NCBI RefSeq assembly: GCF_030652775.1
Contig: NZ_JAUSPS010000012.1
Location: forward strand, 84,584-148,583
DNA: 64,000 nt
Source: Acetobacterium sp.
GTDB taxonomy: Bacteria > Bacillota > Clostridia > Eubacteriales > Eubacteriaceae
Direction: 5' to 3'
Shown piece by piece: positions 43,941 through 53,882 of this stretch. Positions within the stretch are counted from its first letter, which is position 1, and the number at the start of each line of letters is the position of its first letter. The notes under the pieces were generated by a model. The model had not been told where the DNA came from, did no database searches, and was given only the letters and a program-made list of their open reading frames with translations. A program made the position numbers and the translations under genes.

Positions 43941-44651
43941 TTACTGCTTGTCAATTTCCAGTCCGGCCACAAAGCCATCAATCAGATCCATATGCTGGGA
44001 CATCGCAAAGGCGGCGTTGAGCTGTTCCTTGTTGCCGAGAGCGTTCAAGATTTTGCGGTGCTGTTGATCGATAATTGGTCCCCGTTGGGTATCGTCGAGA
44101 ATGGCAATTCGGATATCCTTGATCAGGGCTTCGATCAGGGTGGCCGATGACAGCAGGACGTTATGTATCATCTTGTTTTCTGAGGCCAGGGCAATTTCAT
44201 AATGGAAGCGCTTGTCCAGTTCGGCCCGGACCGACTCATCGGTTTCGGTTTCAATGGCATCACAGATTTTTTCCAGACTGGCAAACCGTTCCGGCGTCAT
44301 TTTTTTGGCCGCCAGTTTAGCCGCTTCGGTTTCCAGCGCCCGCCGCAGTTCCTGGACCTCTCTTAATTCGCCCTTGCTGAGCCAGAACATAATCGTCAGT
44401 GGCTGAGTCAGGGTATCTTCAAAATTTTCGGCAATAAAATTCCCTTCGCCCTGCTGACAGACCACCAGGCCGATCATCTCCAGCGCCCGGATCGCCTCCC
44501 GGATCGTTGCCCGGGAAACCCCTAACTGTTCCGCCCATTGCCGTTCCGAAGGTAGTCGGTCGCCGCTTTTTAAATTTCCTCTAATAATATTTTCTTTAAT
44601 CTGCTCGAGGATTTGCAAATATATTTTCGTGTGTGCAATTTCTTTAAACAT
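43941..44651 (-). CDS. lctA: LctA: FadR-type GntR regulator of the lactate operon
   Basis: 236 aa. An N-terminal winged helix-turn-helix (about 10-75; SERQWAEQLGVSRATIREAI) and a C-terminal all-helical FCD domain (about 90-225) with metal/ligand histidines. It is divergent from the lctB-F operon; the shared 480-bp region holds a consensus promoter overlapped by a FadR-type palindrome. By family it is most likely a repressor relieved by lactate. Confidence 0.92.
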   Translation of the reverse strand: MFKEIAHTKIYLQILEQIKENIIRGNLKSGDRLPSERQWAEQLGVSRATIREAIRALEMIGLVVCQQGEGNFIAENFEDTLTQPLTIMFWLSKGELREVQELRRALETEAAKLAAKKMTPERFASLEKICDAIETETDESVRAELDKRFHYEIALASENKMIHNVLLSSATLIEALIKDIRIAILDDTQRGPIIDQQHRKILNALGNKEQLNAAFAMSQHMDLIDGFVAGLEIDKQ

Positions 44652-44802
44652 CTAAAACTTCACTTCATTTCATTCGATTTTTTCGTTTTCTCTTAGTTTT
44701 CTAGTAAGGATCATAATAAACCATTGTACCACAGCCACTTTTAAAATTCAAAAAGATAAAAAGTGGGATAAAAAATAATTTCTGAAAACGTTATTTTACC
44801 AC

Positions 44803-44831
44803 TTGACAAATATTTACGAAACGCATATAAT
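44803..44831 (+). promoter_or_regulatory. Consensus promoter of the lct operon
   Basis: TTGACA at 44803-44808, a 17-bp spacer, TATAAT at 44826-44831: full sigma-A consensus. The predicted start near 44838 falls at the edge of the operator. Confidence 0.9.
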
Positions 44832-44844
44832 GGCAACAGGTTAG

Positions 44845-44863
44845 TGGTCTGACCACCAGACCA
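44845..44863 (+). promoter_or_regulatory. LctA operator, two overlapping palindromes
   Basis: TGGTCTGACCACCAGACCA contains the FadR/LldR-type site TGGTCTGACCA (44845-44855) and a wider palindrome TGGTCTG..CAGACCA sharing its left half. It lies 14 bp after the -10, so a bound regulator would block transcription. Confidence 0.82.
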
Positions 44864-45132
44864 ATAGTAGAATTTTATCAGAGATTTGTCAAGTGGTTTA
44901 TGAATGGGTTTAAGAGGGTTTAAAAGTTTTCGTCGACTGACCAGCTCAGTCGATAGCGGAATTTATGATGAAAGAACATTTTCCTTGCTGTCTGTTGATG
45001 AAATGGACAGCAAAAGAAATTTCGCTCAGGTCTTAACCAAATGATTTGCATGATTCGGCGTTTGCGAAGCGGGGCACAAAGCTCATGGTACTATCGCAAT
45101 TGTCAATTTAATTTATTTTATGGAGGGTGAGT
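44864..45132 (+). promoter_or_regulatory. Long untranslated leader of the lct operon
   Basis: About 270 nt separate the operator from the lctB start. Two clear hairpins are present: TCGACTGA/TCAGTCGA (about 44933-44953) and TTGCTGTC/GACAGCAA (about 44988-45016). No T-tract follows either, so they are not terminators; a role in stability or post-transcriptional control is possible. No ORF is convincing here. Confidence 0.5.
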
Positions 45133-45927
45133 ATGAAAATACTGGTATGTATCAAACAGGTTCCGGGAACGTCCAACGTGGAAGTGGATCCGGAAACAGG
45201 TGTCCTGATTCGTGATGGGGTTGAATCAAAATTGAATCCCTATGATTTATTTGGTCTGGAAACCGCATTTCGCTTAAAAGAACAATTGGGCGGCACCATT
45301 ACCACCTTGTCAATGGGTCCGATGCAAAGTAAAGAAGTGCTTTTTGAATCTTTCTATATGGGCGCTGACGAGGGCTGTTTATTATCAGACCGAAAATTTG
45401 GCGGGGCCGATGTGGTCGCCACCAGTTATACGCTGGCCCAGGGGGCTAAAAGACTGGGTGATTTTGATCTGATCATCTGCGGCAAGCAGACCACCGATGG
45501 CGATACCGCTCAGGTTGGTCCGGAAATGGCCGAATTTTTAGGAATTCCCCACGTTACCAACGTCATCAAAATTCTGATGGCGGATGAAAAGGGCCTGACC
45601 CTGCAAATGAACATGGAAGAATCCCTGGAAATCCAACGCGTGCCATACCCTTGCCTGATCACTGTCGACAAGGACATTTACACCCCGCGCTTACCTTCTT
45701 ATAAACGAAAACTGGAAATTTCCGAAAATCCCGAAATTAAAGTTTTGACCCTGAAAGATATGTACGACACCGATGAAAAAAAATATGGCCTCAGCGGCTC
45801 ACCAACCCAGGTCGAACGAATCTTCCCGCCGGAAAGCAACGTCGAAAAAACCAGCTTTGAGGGCGATGGACCAGCTCTGGCAACGGCGCTGATGGGAATT
45901 TTAACCGAAAAAAAATATTTAGGCTAG
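45133..45927 (+). CDS. lctB: LctB: electron transfer flavoprotein beta subunit
   Basis: 264 aa from ATG 45133 (GGAGGGTGAGT upstream), not the GTG at 45127 within that site. EtfB family: [12 protein letters not shown] start, [20 protein letters not shown] and SYKRK. With LctC and LctD it forms the lactate dehydrogenase/Etf complex that, in A. woodii, oxidises lactate with NAD+ while consuming reduced ferredoxin (flavin-based confurcation). Confidence 0.96.
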   Translation: MKILVCIKQVPGTSNVEVDPETGVLIRDGVESKLNPYDLFGLETAFRLKEQLGGTITTLSMGPMQSKEVLFESFYMGADEGCLLSDRKFGGADVVATSYTLAQGAKRLGDFDLIICGKQTTDGDTAQVGPEMAEFLGIPHVTNVIKILMADEKGLTLQMNMEESLEIQRVPYPCLITVDKDIYTPRLPSYKRKLEISENPEIKVLTLKDMYDTDEKKYGLSGSPTQVERIFPPESNVEKTSFEGDGPALATALMGILTEKKYLG

Positions 45928-45940
45928 GAAGGAAAAAATC

Positions 45941-47197
45941 ATGGCAGGAATTAAAATAATCAAGGAAAACGTCGATCAAAAAACCTTTGAGGCACTGGCA
46001 GAAATTTGCCCCTTCGATGCCTTTTCTTATGAAAACGCTAAATTAGAAGTGACCGCCGCCTGTAAAATGTGCAAGATGTGTTTAAAAAACGGACCAGCCG
46101 GCGTTCTCATGCTGGAAGAAGATGAAAAGATCGCCATCGACAAAAGCCTGTACAAAGGCATTACCGTCTATGTCGATCACATTGAAGGCAAGATTCATCC
46201 GGTTACCTTTGAGCTGATTGGCAAGGCCCGCGAACTGGCCGCAGTGATCGATCATCCGGTTTACGCCCTGTTTATGGGGACCAATATCACCGCCGAAGCC
46301 AGCGAACTGTTAAGCTACGGGGTCGATAAGGTATTTGTCTACGATCAGCCGGAACTTAAACATTTTGTGATCGAACCCTATGCCAACGTTCTGGAAGACT
46401 TTATCGAAAAAGTGAAACCATCTTCGATTTTAGTTGGTGCCACCAACGTCGGTCGTTCCCTGGCGCCACGCGTGGCCGCCCGTTACCGTACCGGTCTCAC
46501 CGCTGACTGTACCATTCTGGAAATGAAAGACAATACCGATCTGGTTCAGATCCGACCAGCCTTTGGCGGTAATATTATGGCCCAGATTGTGACTGAAAAC
46601 ACCCGACCCCAGTTCTGTACCGTCCGTTATAAAGTATTTTCCGCTCCGGAACTGGTTAAAGAACCCTGGGGCAGTGTCGAAGTGATGGAAATCGGCAAAG
46701 AGAAACTGATTTCAGCCATTGAAGTGCTGGAAGTCATTAAAAAAGAAAAAGGCCTTGATCTTTCTGAAGCCGAAACCATTATTGCGGTTGGCCGGGGCGT
46801 AAAATGCGAAAAAGATCTGGAGATGATCCACGAGTTTGCTGAAAAAATCGGCGCTACCGTGGCCTGTACCCGACCCGGCATCGAAGCCGGCTGGTTTGAT
46901 GCCCGCCTGCAGATTGGCCTCAGCGGCCGAACCGTTAAACCGAAACTGATCATTGCCCTGGGTATTTCCGGTGCCGTCCAGTTTGCCGCCGGGATGCAGA
47001 ATTCCGAATATATCATCGCGGTCAATAATGATCCCAAAGCACCAATCTTTAATATTGCCCATTGCGGCATGGTCGGCGATTTATACGAAATCATCCCCGA
47101 ACTGTTAAAAATGATTGCCGATCCGGAAAGCGCTGCCGTCGGGAAAACCCTGGCGATGCCTGAAGCCATTGAAACACCAGAAAGGATGGTTGGCTAA
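45941..47197 (+). CDS. lctC: LctC: electron transfer flavoprotein alpha subunit with Fe-S domain
   Basis: 418 aa. The N-terminal ferredoxin-like extension (about 20-60) has CPFDAF and CKMCKMC cysteines for one [4Fe-4S] cluster, then an EtfA domain and the C-terminal FAD-binding domain ([43 protein letters not shown] end). Partner of LctB and LctD; starts 13 bp after lctB. Confidence 0.95.
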   Translation: MAGIKIIKENVDQKTFEALAEICPFDAFSYENAKLEVTAACKMCKMCLKNGPAGVLMLEEDEKIAIDKSLYKGITVYVDHIEGKIHPVTFELIGKARELAAVIDHPVYALFMGTNITAEASELLSYGVDKVFVYDQPELKHFVIEPYANVLEDFIEKVKPSSILVGATNVGRSLAPRVAARYRTGLTADCTILEMKDNTDLVQIRPAFGGNIMAQIVTENTRPQFCTVRYKVFSAPELVKEPWGSVEVMEIGKEKLISAIEVLEVIKKEKGLDLSEAETIIAVGRGVKCEKDLEMIHEFAEKIGATVACTRPGIEAGWFDARLQIGLSGRTVKPKLIIALGISGAVQFAAGMQNSEYIIAVNNDPKAPIFNIAHCGMVGDLYEIIPELLKMIADPESAAVGKTLAMPEAIETPERMVG

Positions 47198-47198
47198 G

Positions 47199-48599
47199 AT
47201 GAATTATAAAAAAGTGGAAGCAACGGATATTGATTTTTTAAAGGACCTGATTCCTGCTGAACGGATCTTTGTCGGCGACCAGATTGGTGAAGACTTCAGC
47301 CATGATGAGCTGGGCAGTATCCATTCTTATCCGGAAGTGCTGATTAAAGTAACCACCACCGAAGAAGTATCAAAAATCATGAAATATTCCTATGATCATA
47401 ATATTCCGGTCGTGGTCCGGGGGTCCGGCACCGGGCTGGTGGGGGCCTGTGTCCCACTGTTTGGTGGGATTATGTTAGAAACCACCCTGATGAACAATAT
47501 CCTCGAACTGGACACCGAAAACCTGACGGTTACCGTGGAACCCGGCGTGCTGCTGATGGAACTGTCCAAATTTGTGGAAGAAAATGATCTCTTTTATCCG
47601 CCCGATCCCGGTGAAAAATCGGCCACCATTGCCGGTAATATCAGCACCAACGCCGGTGGCATGCGGGCCGTGAAATACGGCGTGACCCGGGACTATGTCC
47701 GCGGTCTGACCGTGGTCTTATCCAACGGTGAAATCATCGAGCTGGGTGGTAAAATTGTTAAGAACAGCTCCGGTTACAGCTTAAAAGATCTGGTCGTCGG
47801 CTCCGAAGGAACCCTCTGTGTGATCACCAAAGCGATCTTAAAACTGTTGCCGCTGCCCAAGATGACCCTGAGTCTGCTGATTCCCTTTGATAATATTAGT
47901 GATGCGGCCGGAATTGTGCCCAAGATCATCAAATCCAAGGCGATCCCGACGGCGATTGAATTTATGGAACGCCAGACGATTCTTTTTGCCGAAGATTTTC
48001 TCGGTAAAAAATTCCCGGATTCCAGCAGTAATGCCTATATCTTATTGACCTTTGACGGCAATTCCAAGGAACAGGTCGAAGCTGAATACGAAGTTGTCGC
48101 CAACCTCTGTCTGGCCGAAGGCGCCAAAGATGTTTATATTGTCGATACCGCCGAACGGAAAGAATCGGTCTGGTCAGCCCGAGGTGCCTTCCTGGAAGCG
48201 ATTAAAGCCTCGACCACCGAAATGGATGAGTGCGACGTGGTGGTACCGCGAAACCGGATCGCCGAGTTTATTGAATTTACCCATGAGTTAGCTGCCGAAA
48301 TGGATGTCCGAATCCCCAGCTTTGGCCATGCCGGCGATGGCAACCTGCATATTTATGTGTGCCGCGACAAGCTGGACCAGGCCGCCTGGGAAGTCAAACT
48401 GGAAGAAGCGATGGACCGGATGTATGCCAAGGCCCTGACTTTTAACGGACTGGTTTCCGGCGAACACGGCATCGGCTATGCCAAACGAAAATATCTGCTC
48501 AACGATTTCGGTACCGAGCATCTGGCTTTGATGGCCGGTATCAAACAAACATTTGATCCTAAAAACCTGTTAAATCCTAAAAAAGTCTGTCAGATGTAG
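47199..48599 (+). CDS. lctD: LctD: FAD-dependent lactate dehydrogenase (GlcD family)
   Basis: 466 aa from ATG 47199, one base after the lctC stop, with AAAGGATGG overlapping the end of lctC. An FAD-binding PCMH domain ([44 protein letters not shown]) and a C-terminal FAD-oxidase domain ending in [14 protein letters not shown] and a HAGDGNLH metal motif. It oxidises lactate to pyruvate in complex with the Etf pair. Confidence 0.95.
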   Translation: MNYKKVEATDIDFLKDLIPAERIFVGDQIGEDFSHDELGSIHSYPEVLIKVTTTEEVSKIMKYSYDHNIPVVVRGSGTGLVGACVPLFGGIMLETTLMNNILELDTENLTVTVEPGVLLMELSKFVEENDLFYPPDPGEKSATIAGNISTNAGGMRAVKYGVTRDYVRGLTVVLSNGEIIELGGKIVKNSSGYSLKDLVVGSEGTLCVITKAILKLLPLPKMTLSLLIPFDNISDAAGIVPKIIKSKAIPTAIEFMERQTILFAEDFLGKKFPDSSSNAYILLTFDGNSKEQVEAEYEVVANLCLAEGAKDVYIVDTAERKESVWSARGAFLEAIKASTTEMDECDVVVPRNRIAEFIEFTHELAAEMDVRIPSFGHAGDGNLHIYVCRDKLDQAAWEVKLEEAMDRMYAKALTFNGLVSGEHGIGYAKRKYLLNDFGTEHLALMAGIKQTFDPKNLLNPKKVCQM

Positions 48600-48607
48600 G
48601 GGGAAAT

Positions 48608-50149
48608 ATGGATAACTTGTTACTTTTCTTTATCGCCCTGATCCCGGTGGTATGGCTGATTGTTTCGCTGGGGGTCTTAAAGATCCCCGGCTACAAAGCC
48701 TGTCCGATCGCCCTGGCGATCACCGTCTTATTAAGTATTCTGGTCTGGAAAATGCCCGTGATCGACAGTCTCACGGCAGCCCTCGAGGGCGGTGCGATGG
48801 CCATCTGGCCGATCATGCTGGTCATTGTGGCGGCGGTCTTTACCTATAATCTGGCTACCCACACTGGGGGTATGGAAGTCATCAAAAAAATGATGACCAG
48901 TATCACCACCGATCAACGGATTTTAGTGTTAATCCTGGCCTGGGGCTTCGGTGGCTTTTTAGAAGCGATTGCCGGCTTTGGAACGGCCGTGGCGATTCCC
49001 GCCAGTATTTTAGCCGCTCTTGGTTTTAATCCGGTCTTTGCCGCCATTATCTGTTTGATTGCTAACACCACCCCCACCGCTTTTGGGGCGATTGGTTTAC
49101 CTGTCAGCACCCTGGCTTCAGTAACCGGTCTTAATGTAAACGATTTATCATTTGCCGTGGCGCTGCAGTTGTTTATTATGATTGTCGTGGTGCCGTTTAT
49201 TCTGGTCATGCTGACCGGGAAGGGCGTCAAAAGTCTCAAAGGCGTCGTCTTGATTACCCTGATGGCCGGTTTGTCGTTTGGCTTACCGCAGATTTTTGTG
49301 GCCAAGTATTTAGGCGCCGAACTGCCGGCGATTGTCGGATCGGTGGTGTGTATGGCCGTCGTGATTGCCATGGCCAAGATCTTCTATAAAGATACGGCTG
49401 CCAAGGATGCCGAAAAGATTCCGTTAAAAAACGCCGTGATGGCCTGGTTACCGTTTATTCTGGTGTTTGTCATTATCATCCTGTGCTCATCGCTATTCCC
49501 GGCTATTAACGGGGCGCTGGCGCAAGTGAAAACCACGATCCAGATTTACACCGGACCGCATGGCAAACCCTACACCTTCTTATGGATTTCTACCCCCGGA
49601 ACGCTGATCATCTTTGCCACCTATCTGGCTGGCTTGATTCAGGGCGTTAAATTTGGCCAGATATCTAAAGTGTTGGGCAATACCATGAAACAGATGAGTA
49701 AGTCCGCCATTACCATTGTCGCCATTGTGGCGCTGGCCAAGGTGATGGGTTACAGCGGCATGATTGGCGTCATCGCCCAGATTCTGGTTTTGATTACCGG
49801 CGATTTTTATCCCCTGATAGCGCCGCTAATTGGAGCCCTGGGTACCTTTGTCACCGGCAGCGATACCTCCGCCAACGTCTTGTTCGGCGGGCTTCAGGTC
49901 GAAGCCGCCAACGCCATCGGGATGAACCCTTACTGGCTGGCCGCCGCCAATACCGCTGGGGCCACGGCTGGTAAGATGATCTCACCTCAAAGTATTGCGG
50001 TGGCCACTGCCGCCACCGGCATTATCGGCAGCGAGGGCAAGATCCTCCAGGCAACCCTGAAGGTCTGCGCCATCTACGTCATCGTCATCGGGCTGGTCGT
50101 CTATTTTGGAGCACCGCTGATGGAAGGATTGCTGAGTACCTTTGGATAA
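48608..50149 (+). CDS. lctE: LctE: L-lactate permease family transporter
   Basis: 513 aa, LldP family with 12 or more membrane segments. Characteristic stretches: FGGFLEAIAGFGTAVAIPASIL, NTTPTAFGAIGLPVSTLAS (residue runs here joined by membrane helices) and FVTGSDTSANVLFGGLQ. It imports lactate with a proton. GGGGGAAAT precedes the ATG, eight bases after lctD. Confidence 0.95.
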   Translation: MDNLLLFFIALIPVVWLIVSLGVLKIPGYKACPIALAITVLLSILVWKMPVIDSLTAALEGGAMAIWPIMLVIVAAVFTYNLATHTGGMEVIKKMMTSITTDQRILVLILAWGFGGFLEAIAGFGTAVAIPASILAALGFNPVFAAIICLIANTTPTAFGAIGLPVSTLASVTGLNVNDLSFAVALQLFIMIVVVPFILVMLTGKGVKSLKGVVLITLMAGLSFGLPQIFVAKYLGAELPAIVGSVVCMAVVIAMAKIFYKDTAAKDAEKIPLKNAVMAWLPFILVFVIIILCSSLFPAINGALAQVKTTIQIYTGPHGKPYTFLWISTPGTLIIFATYLAGLIQGVKFGQISKVLGNTMKQMSKSAITIVAIVALAKVMGYSGMIGVIAQILVLITGDFYPLIAPLIGALGTFVTGSDTSANVLFGGLQVEAANAIGMNPYWLAAANTAGATAGKMISPQSIAVATAATGIIGSEGKILQATLKVCAIYVIVIGLVVYFGAPLMEGLLSTFG

Positions 50150-50295
50150 ACCGCATGTTAACTAACGCTTTGTATTTTACGCATTGTATATAAATAAAAG
50201 AAAATTGAATAAGTAAAACCATCCTAAAAAGTTAAGACATTAGCGGAATGCAGAATTTCGCTAGTGTCTTTCGTCTAATCAGAAAGGAAAAAAAT

Positions 50296-51567
50296 ATGCA
50301 AATCAATATACCCTATGGAAAAGAAAAACAGATTCTTAATGTCGATGAAGCCAATCTTAATGGCATTCTCGTCTCGCAGATTGAAGATTATCATCCTGAA
50401 CTATCCCAAAGCGAGCTGGTGGCAGCGGCGATTGAGCAACCCGAGGGGTCAGCCCAGCTGAGTCAGCTGGCGATTGGCAAACAAAAGATTGTCATTATTG
50501 CCAGTGATCATACCCGGCCGGTGCCCAGTAAAATTATTATGCCGCTGATGCTCAGCGAAATCCGCAAAGGTAATCCCGCCGCCGAAATCACCATTTTAAT
50601 TGCCACCGGGTTTCATCGTTTAACGACCCGGGAGGAACTGGTCGGCAAATTCGGCGAAGCCATCGTTGAGAAAGAGCGGATTGTCGTTCATGATTCCGGG
50701 GATGACAGCAGTCTGGTCAAAATCGGCACGTTGCCCTCCGGCGGTGAGCTGATCATCAACCGCCTGGCCGCCGAAGCCGATCTGCTGGTTTCGGAAGGTT
50801 TTATTGAGCCTCATTTCTTTGCCGGTTTTTCCGGCGGCCGTAAAAGCGTGCTGCCGGGCATCGCCAGCCGGGTCAGTGTATTGGCCAATCATTGTGGCGA
50901 ATTTATTGCCCACCCCAAAGCCCGCACCGGCGTGATTGAGGGCAACCCCCTTCATATTGATATGCTCTACGCCGCCCGCACTGCCAAACTGGCCTTTGTC
51001 GTCAATGTCGTGATCAATTCCGAAAAAGAAGTGATTTATGCCGTGGCCGGCGATTGCGATGCCGCCCATATCAAAGGCCGGACCTTTCTGGAGCAGCTCT
51101 GCAAGGTTCAGGCGCCCCCCAGCGATATCGTCATCACCAGCAATGGCGGTTATCCCCTGGATCAGAACATTTACCAGGCGGTTAAAGGGATGACTGCCGC
51201 CGAAGCCGCGGTCAAACCCGGCGGGGTGATCATCATGTTGGCCAAATCCAACGATGGCCACGGCGGCGCGGCCTTTTTCAATACCTTCCGGGATGAGAAA
51301 AATCTCGACAAGATGCTGGCCGGTTTTGTCAACACCCCCCGCGACGAAACCATCCCCGATCAGTGGGAAGCCCAGATTCTGGCGCGGATTTTATTAAAGG
51401 CCAAGGTGATTTATATCTCGGCCGCCCCGGATGAAATGATTAAAGAATTCCAGATGACCCCCGCCGGGGATGTCCAGGAAGCCTTGGCGATGGCCCGGGA
51501 TTATCTTAACAATGAAGCCGCCACCGTAACAGTGATCCCCGATGGGGTCGCGGTAATTGTCGAATAA
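50296..51567 (+). CDS. larA: LctF: nickel-dependent lactate racemase (LarA family)
   Basis: 423 aa from ATG 50296 (AGAAAGGAAAAAAAT upstream), rather than an in-frame GTG-type start 16 codons earlier. LarA motifs: ASDHTRPVPSKIIMP, ATGFHRLT, HDSGDDSSL, the cofactor-lysine region FSGGRKSVLPGIA and HPKARTGVIEGNPLH. It interconverts D- and L-lactate so both forms feed LctD. The larB/C/E genes for its nickel-pincer cofactor are not in the window. 146 bp after lctE. Confidence 0.93.
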   Translation: MQINIPYGKEKQILNVDEANLNGILVSQIEDYHPELSQSELVAAAIEQPEGSAQLSQLAIGKQKIVIIASDHTRPVPSKIIMPLMLSEIRKGNPAAEITILIATGFHRLTTREELVGKFGEAIVEKERIVVHDSGDDSSLVKIGTLPSGGELIINRLAAEADLLVSEGFIEPHFFAGFSGGRKSVLPGIASRVSVLANHCGEFIAHPKARTGVIEGNPLHIDMLYAARTAKLAFVVNVVINSEKEVIYAVAGDCDAAHIKGRTFLEQLCKVQAPPSDIVITSNGGYPLDQNIYQAVKGMTAAEAAVKPGGVIIMLAKSNDGHGGAAFFNTFRDEKNLDKMLAGFVNTPRDETIPDQWEAQILARILLKAKVIYISAAPDEMIKEFQMTPAGDVQEALAMARDYLNNEAATVTVIPDGVAVIVE

Positions 51568-51600
51568 GAGCAGCGATAAAAGCAGAATAAAAGCAGTAAT

Positions 51601-51633
51601 AAAAAAGATGACATTTCGGTGTCATCTTTTTTT
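51601..51633 (+). terminator. Terminator of the lct operon
   Basis: AAAAAAGATGACA/TGTCATCTTTTTTT stem with loop TTTCGG, 33 bp after the larA stop. Confidence 0.9.
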
Positions 51634-51686
51634 GTGTTAGCAGAAGTTGTAAATTAATGCGCTGTTTTGCGGCTGCGTGCCAGGCC

Positions 51687-52112
51687 TTATAAATCACCCT
51701 GATCAGCATCCACCGGGCCATCCAACAACAGATAGGACGTTAATTTAATTGCAAAGATAACACTGTCGGGATGGTTGAGAATTTCTGTCAATTCCGGATG
51801 TTCCCGGGCAAAAGCGGTCGTAACCCGCTCGGTTTCAGCATCCACCAGGGTTTGAAAAAGGCCGGCAAAGGTAACCGAGACGATGTTGGCGCCGGCGGTC
51901 GGGTGCTGGCGGCTATCAACCAGGACACTGACCCGGGGATTGGCCAGCAGATTCTTGAATTTCCGGGATTCCCGGGTGGAGACCAGATAAAGCGTGCGGC
52001 AATCATCGCTCAGCAGATAGGTCATCAACGAGCAGTAGGGGTTTCCCGCGGCTTCGGTACATAAAACACAAAGGGAATTTTCGCGTAGAATCGTTTCCAG
52101 TTTAGCTAACAT
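51687..52112 (-). CDS. FMN-binding split-barrel (pyridoxamine-phosphate-oxidase-like) protein
   Basis: 141 aa from ATG 52112 (GAAAGGTGGTAAC upstream); the frame runs 13 codons further without support. Split-barrel features: LCVLCTEAAGNPYCSLMTYL, LYLVSTRESRKFKNLLANPRVS, and a C-terminal VIFAIKLTSY strand. It probably binds FMN or F420-like cofactor; substrate unknown. Confidence 0.82.
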   Translation of the reverse strand: MLAKLETILRENSLCVLCTEAAGNPYCSLMTYLLSDDCRTLYLVSTRESRKFKNLLANPRVSVLVDSRQHPTAGANIVSVTFAGLFQTLVDAETERVTTAFAREHPELTEILNHPDSVIFAIKLTSYLLLDGPVDADQGDL

Positions 52113-52270
52113 GTTACCACCTTTCATCAGGCGGGAGGAAGGGGTAGCCATCCTCCGGTCTGAGTAAATAAATTTTGACGAGTCGATGAATATGCCTGGG
52201 CATTGAACTTTTTTACATTATATCAGATTCTACCGGAATTTTCGGTCGTTATCCGTTTTTTTATTAATAA

Positions 52271-52459
52271 GTGTGCTTATTCACCAAAATGATCTCGCTG
52301 GCCGATCTGAAAGTGGCAGAACATTTGCTGGAGCCTACTTTTGTTTATCAGGGGGTTAGGTTTGGTGAGTTGAAGTCGCGGCGGTGGTACAATCTTTGTC
52401 ATTTGTTAAATAAAGCGAATACAAGTAAGCTGCGTGGCGAAAAACGTGATTTTTTCTAG
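52271..52459 (+). CDS. Hypothetical small ORF
   Basis: 62 aa from GTG 52271 (or ATG 52289). No recognised domain, weak ribosome-binding site. It lies at the start of a region of decayed genes, so may be a remnant. Confidence 0.2.
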   Translation: MCLFTKMISLADLKVAEHLLEPTFVYQGVRFGELKSRRWYNLCHLLNKANTSKLRGEKRDFF

Positions 52460-52938
52460 CCATTTAAGCGGGTGAGGCGTATAATTATAATTGCTCTGGT
52501 GCCTGCCCCTTAACTTATTGAACTTAACATATCGCAAGAAACATCGCCCGATTTAGCCAACTGTTTTTCCAGGTGGCGGTAATCCGATCCAAAAGTTGAA
52601 AATAATCATCAAACGGCTACTGAAATTTCATAAGTATCCCCCGGAACAGGCCGATCAGGCCCTGAAAATCGTCATGCGTTAGGCTGAGAAAATGTGTGGA
52701 AATGTTGGTGGCCGAAGGGGTCTGGTATAATAAGGTGGCCGAGGAGAAAGTAGCGTATTGAGTGGAGACTTGATTGTAGCAGTGCGCGGTTTTTATGCCA
52801 CGGGCAGGAACGGTTCCTCAGAAAAAATTCTTTCATAGAACTAATTAAAAAAACATCATTGACTATGAAGGATTAATAGGAAACAATAACCGACTTCAAA
52901 ACAGTTGATAACAATTGTGAAACAGAAAGGAATAATCA
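52460..52938. other. Gene-poor stretch with decayed coding sequence
   Basis: About 480 bp without an intact gene. It includes the HsdR-like remnant listed separately; the rest has no frame or structure I can support, apart from AAAGGAATAATCA directly before the next gene. Confidence 0.5.
52593..52730 (+). pseudogene. Remnant of a type I restriction enzyme R subunit (HsdR C-terminus)
   Basis: One frame reads KLKIIIKRLLKFHKYPPEQ, continues to an internal TAG at 52680, then AEKMCGN. The IKRLL-YPP-QAEKMC pattern matches the C-terminal DUF3387 region of HsdR proteins. The rest of the gene is missing, and no hsdM or hsdS is present. Confidence 0.4.
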
Positions 52939-53769
52939 ATGCAAAAATCAATCACCTACCTTTATCCGGATGCCGATAACGCCGCAAATCTTAAAATGTA
53001 TCAGGATCGGACTAATCAGATTAAAGCCTTTTACTTTACAAAAGAAAGCTATAAAAAGGTTTATGACCTTCCATATGCCCTTAATTATGCCATTTACTTT
53101 CTGTTTAATGACAGTGAAGATGAGAATCTTGTTTACATTGGCCAATCTGTTAATGGGATTCAGCGGATCGAAGAACATGTTAGAGGTAAAGACTTTTGGA
53201 CCTATGCCATTCTTTTTGTGACTGATAATAATAGTTTTGACAAATTATCGATTGACTATTTGGAATATGATTTCATACAAAAATTTAAGGAAAGCAGCTA
53301 TGTTTTAACCAATAAAGATCTCAGACCTAATAAACCCAACATCAGTGTTTATGACCTCCCAAATCTGGAATCGTTCATTAATCAGATTGTGTTTTTACTG
53401 AGTGCAGAAGGAGTTGATATCGATGAAGTAAAAGACTCACCGGATAAAGTTAAATATTATTGTCCTTCACCCAAGCATCACGCTAAACTGTTTGTGCAGG
53501 ACGGGAAATTTGTTTTGGCATCTGGCAGCGAGATTAAAAGACCGCCAGAATCAACAAAAGAATGGAAAAACAGCAGGCGCTTTGACAGGGGCAATGAGAT
53601 TATTGACAGCTATATCGCAAACGAGAAGGTTAAAGAAATTGATGGGAATTTGATCACTCAGGTGAATATTGCGTTTAAGTCGCCATCGGCACCGGCGGAT
53701 CTGATTACAGGATTGTCTGAAAATGGCTGGAAGTTTTTCAAGGGTCTGGATGAACTTAGAAACAAGTAG
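52939..53769 (+). CDS. GIY-YIG nuclease-like protein with DUF4357 domain
   Basis: 276 aa. The GIY-YIG core is seen as YAIYFLFND...LVYIGQS (about 50-75), followed by a conserved-looking GIQRIEEH. A C-terminal DUF4357-type segment has SPSAPADLITGLSENGWKFF (about 248-267). Related proteins occur in phage and defence contexts; no partner gene is evident. GAAAGGAATAATCA precedes the ATG. AT-rich compared with the lct operon, fitting a horizontally acquired gene. Confidence 0.78.
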   Translation: MQKSITYLYPDADNAANLKMYQDRTNQIKAFYFTKESYKKVYDLPYALNYAIYFLFNDSEDENLVYIGQSVNGIQRIEEHVRGKDFWTYAILFVTDNNSFDKLSIDYLEYDFIQKFKESSYVLTNKDLRPNKPNISVYDLPNLESFINQIVFLLSAEGVDIDEVKDSPDKVKYYCPSPKHHAKLFVQDGKFVLASGSEIKRPPESTKEWKNSRRFDRGNEIIDSYIANEKVKEIDGNLITQVNIAFKSPSAPADLITGLSENGWKFFKGLDELRNK

Positions 53770-53882
53770 TTCTAAATTGTTGGTAGATGTTGGCAGTTTT
53801 ATCTTAACATAATAGTGACTCACTACCCCAAAATACCCGTAATATCTAAGCATCATTTTACATCAAAATCCCGGGAGGACAG

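Noticed and set aside
43835..44020. Plus-strand 61-aa frame between the ChW gene and lctA
   Set aside because: It runs through the lctA terminator and into the antisense of lctA; no ribosome-binding site.
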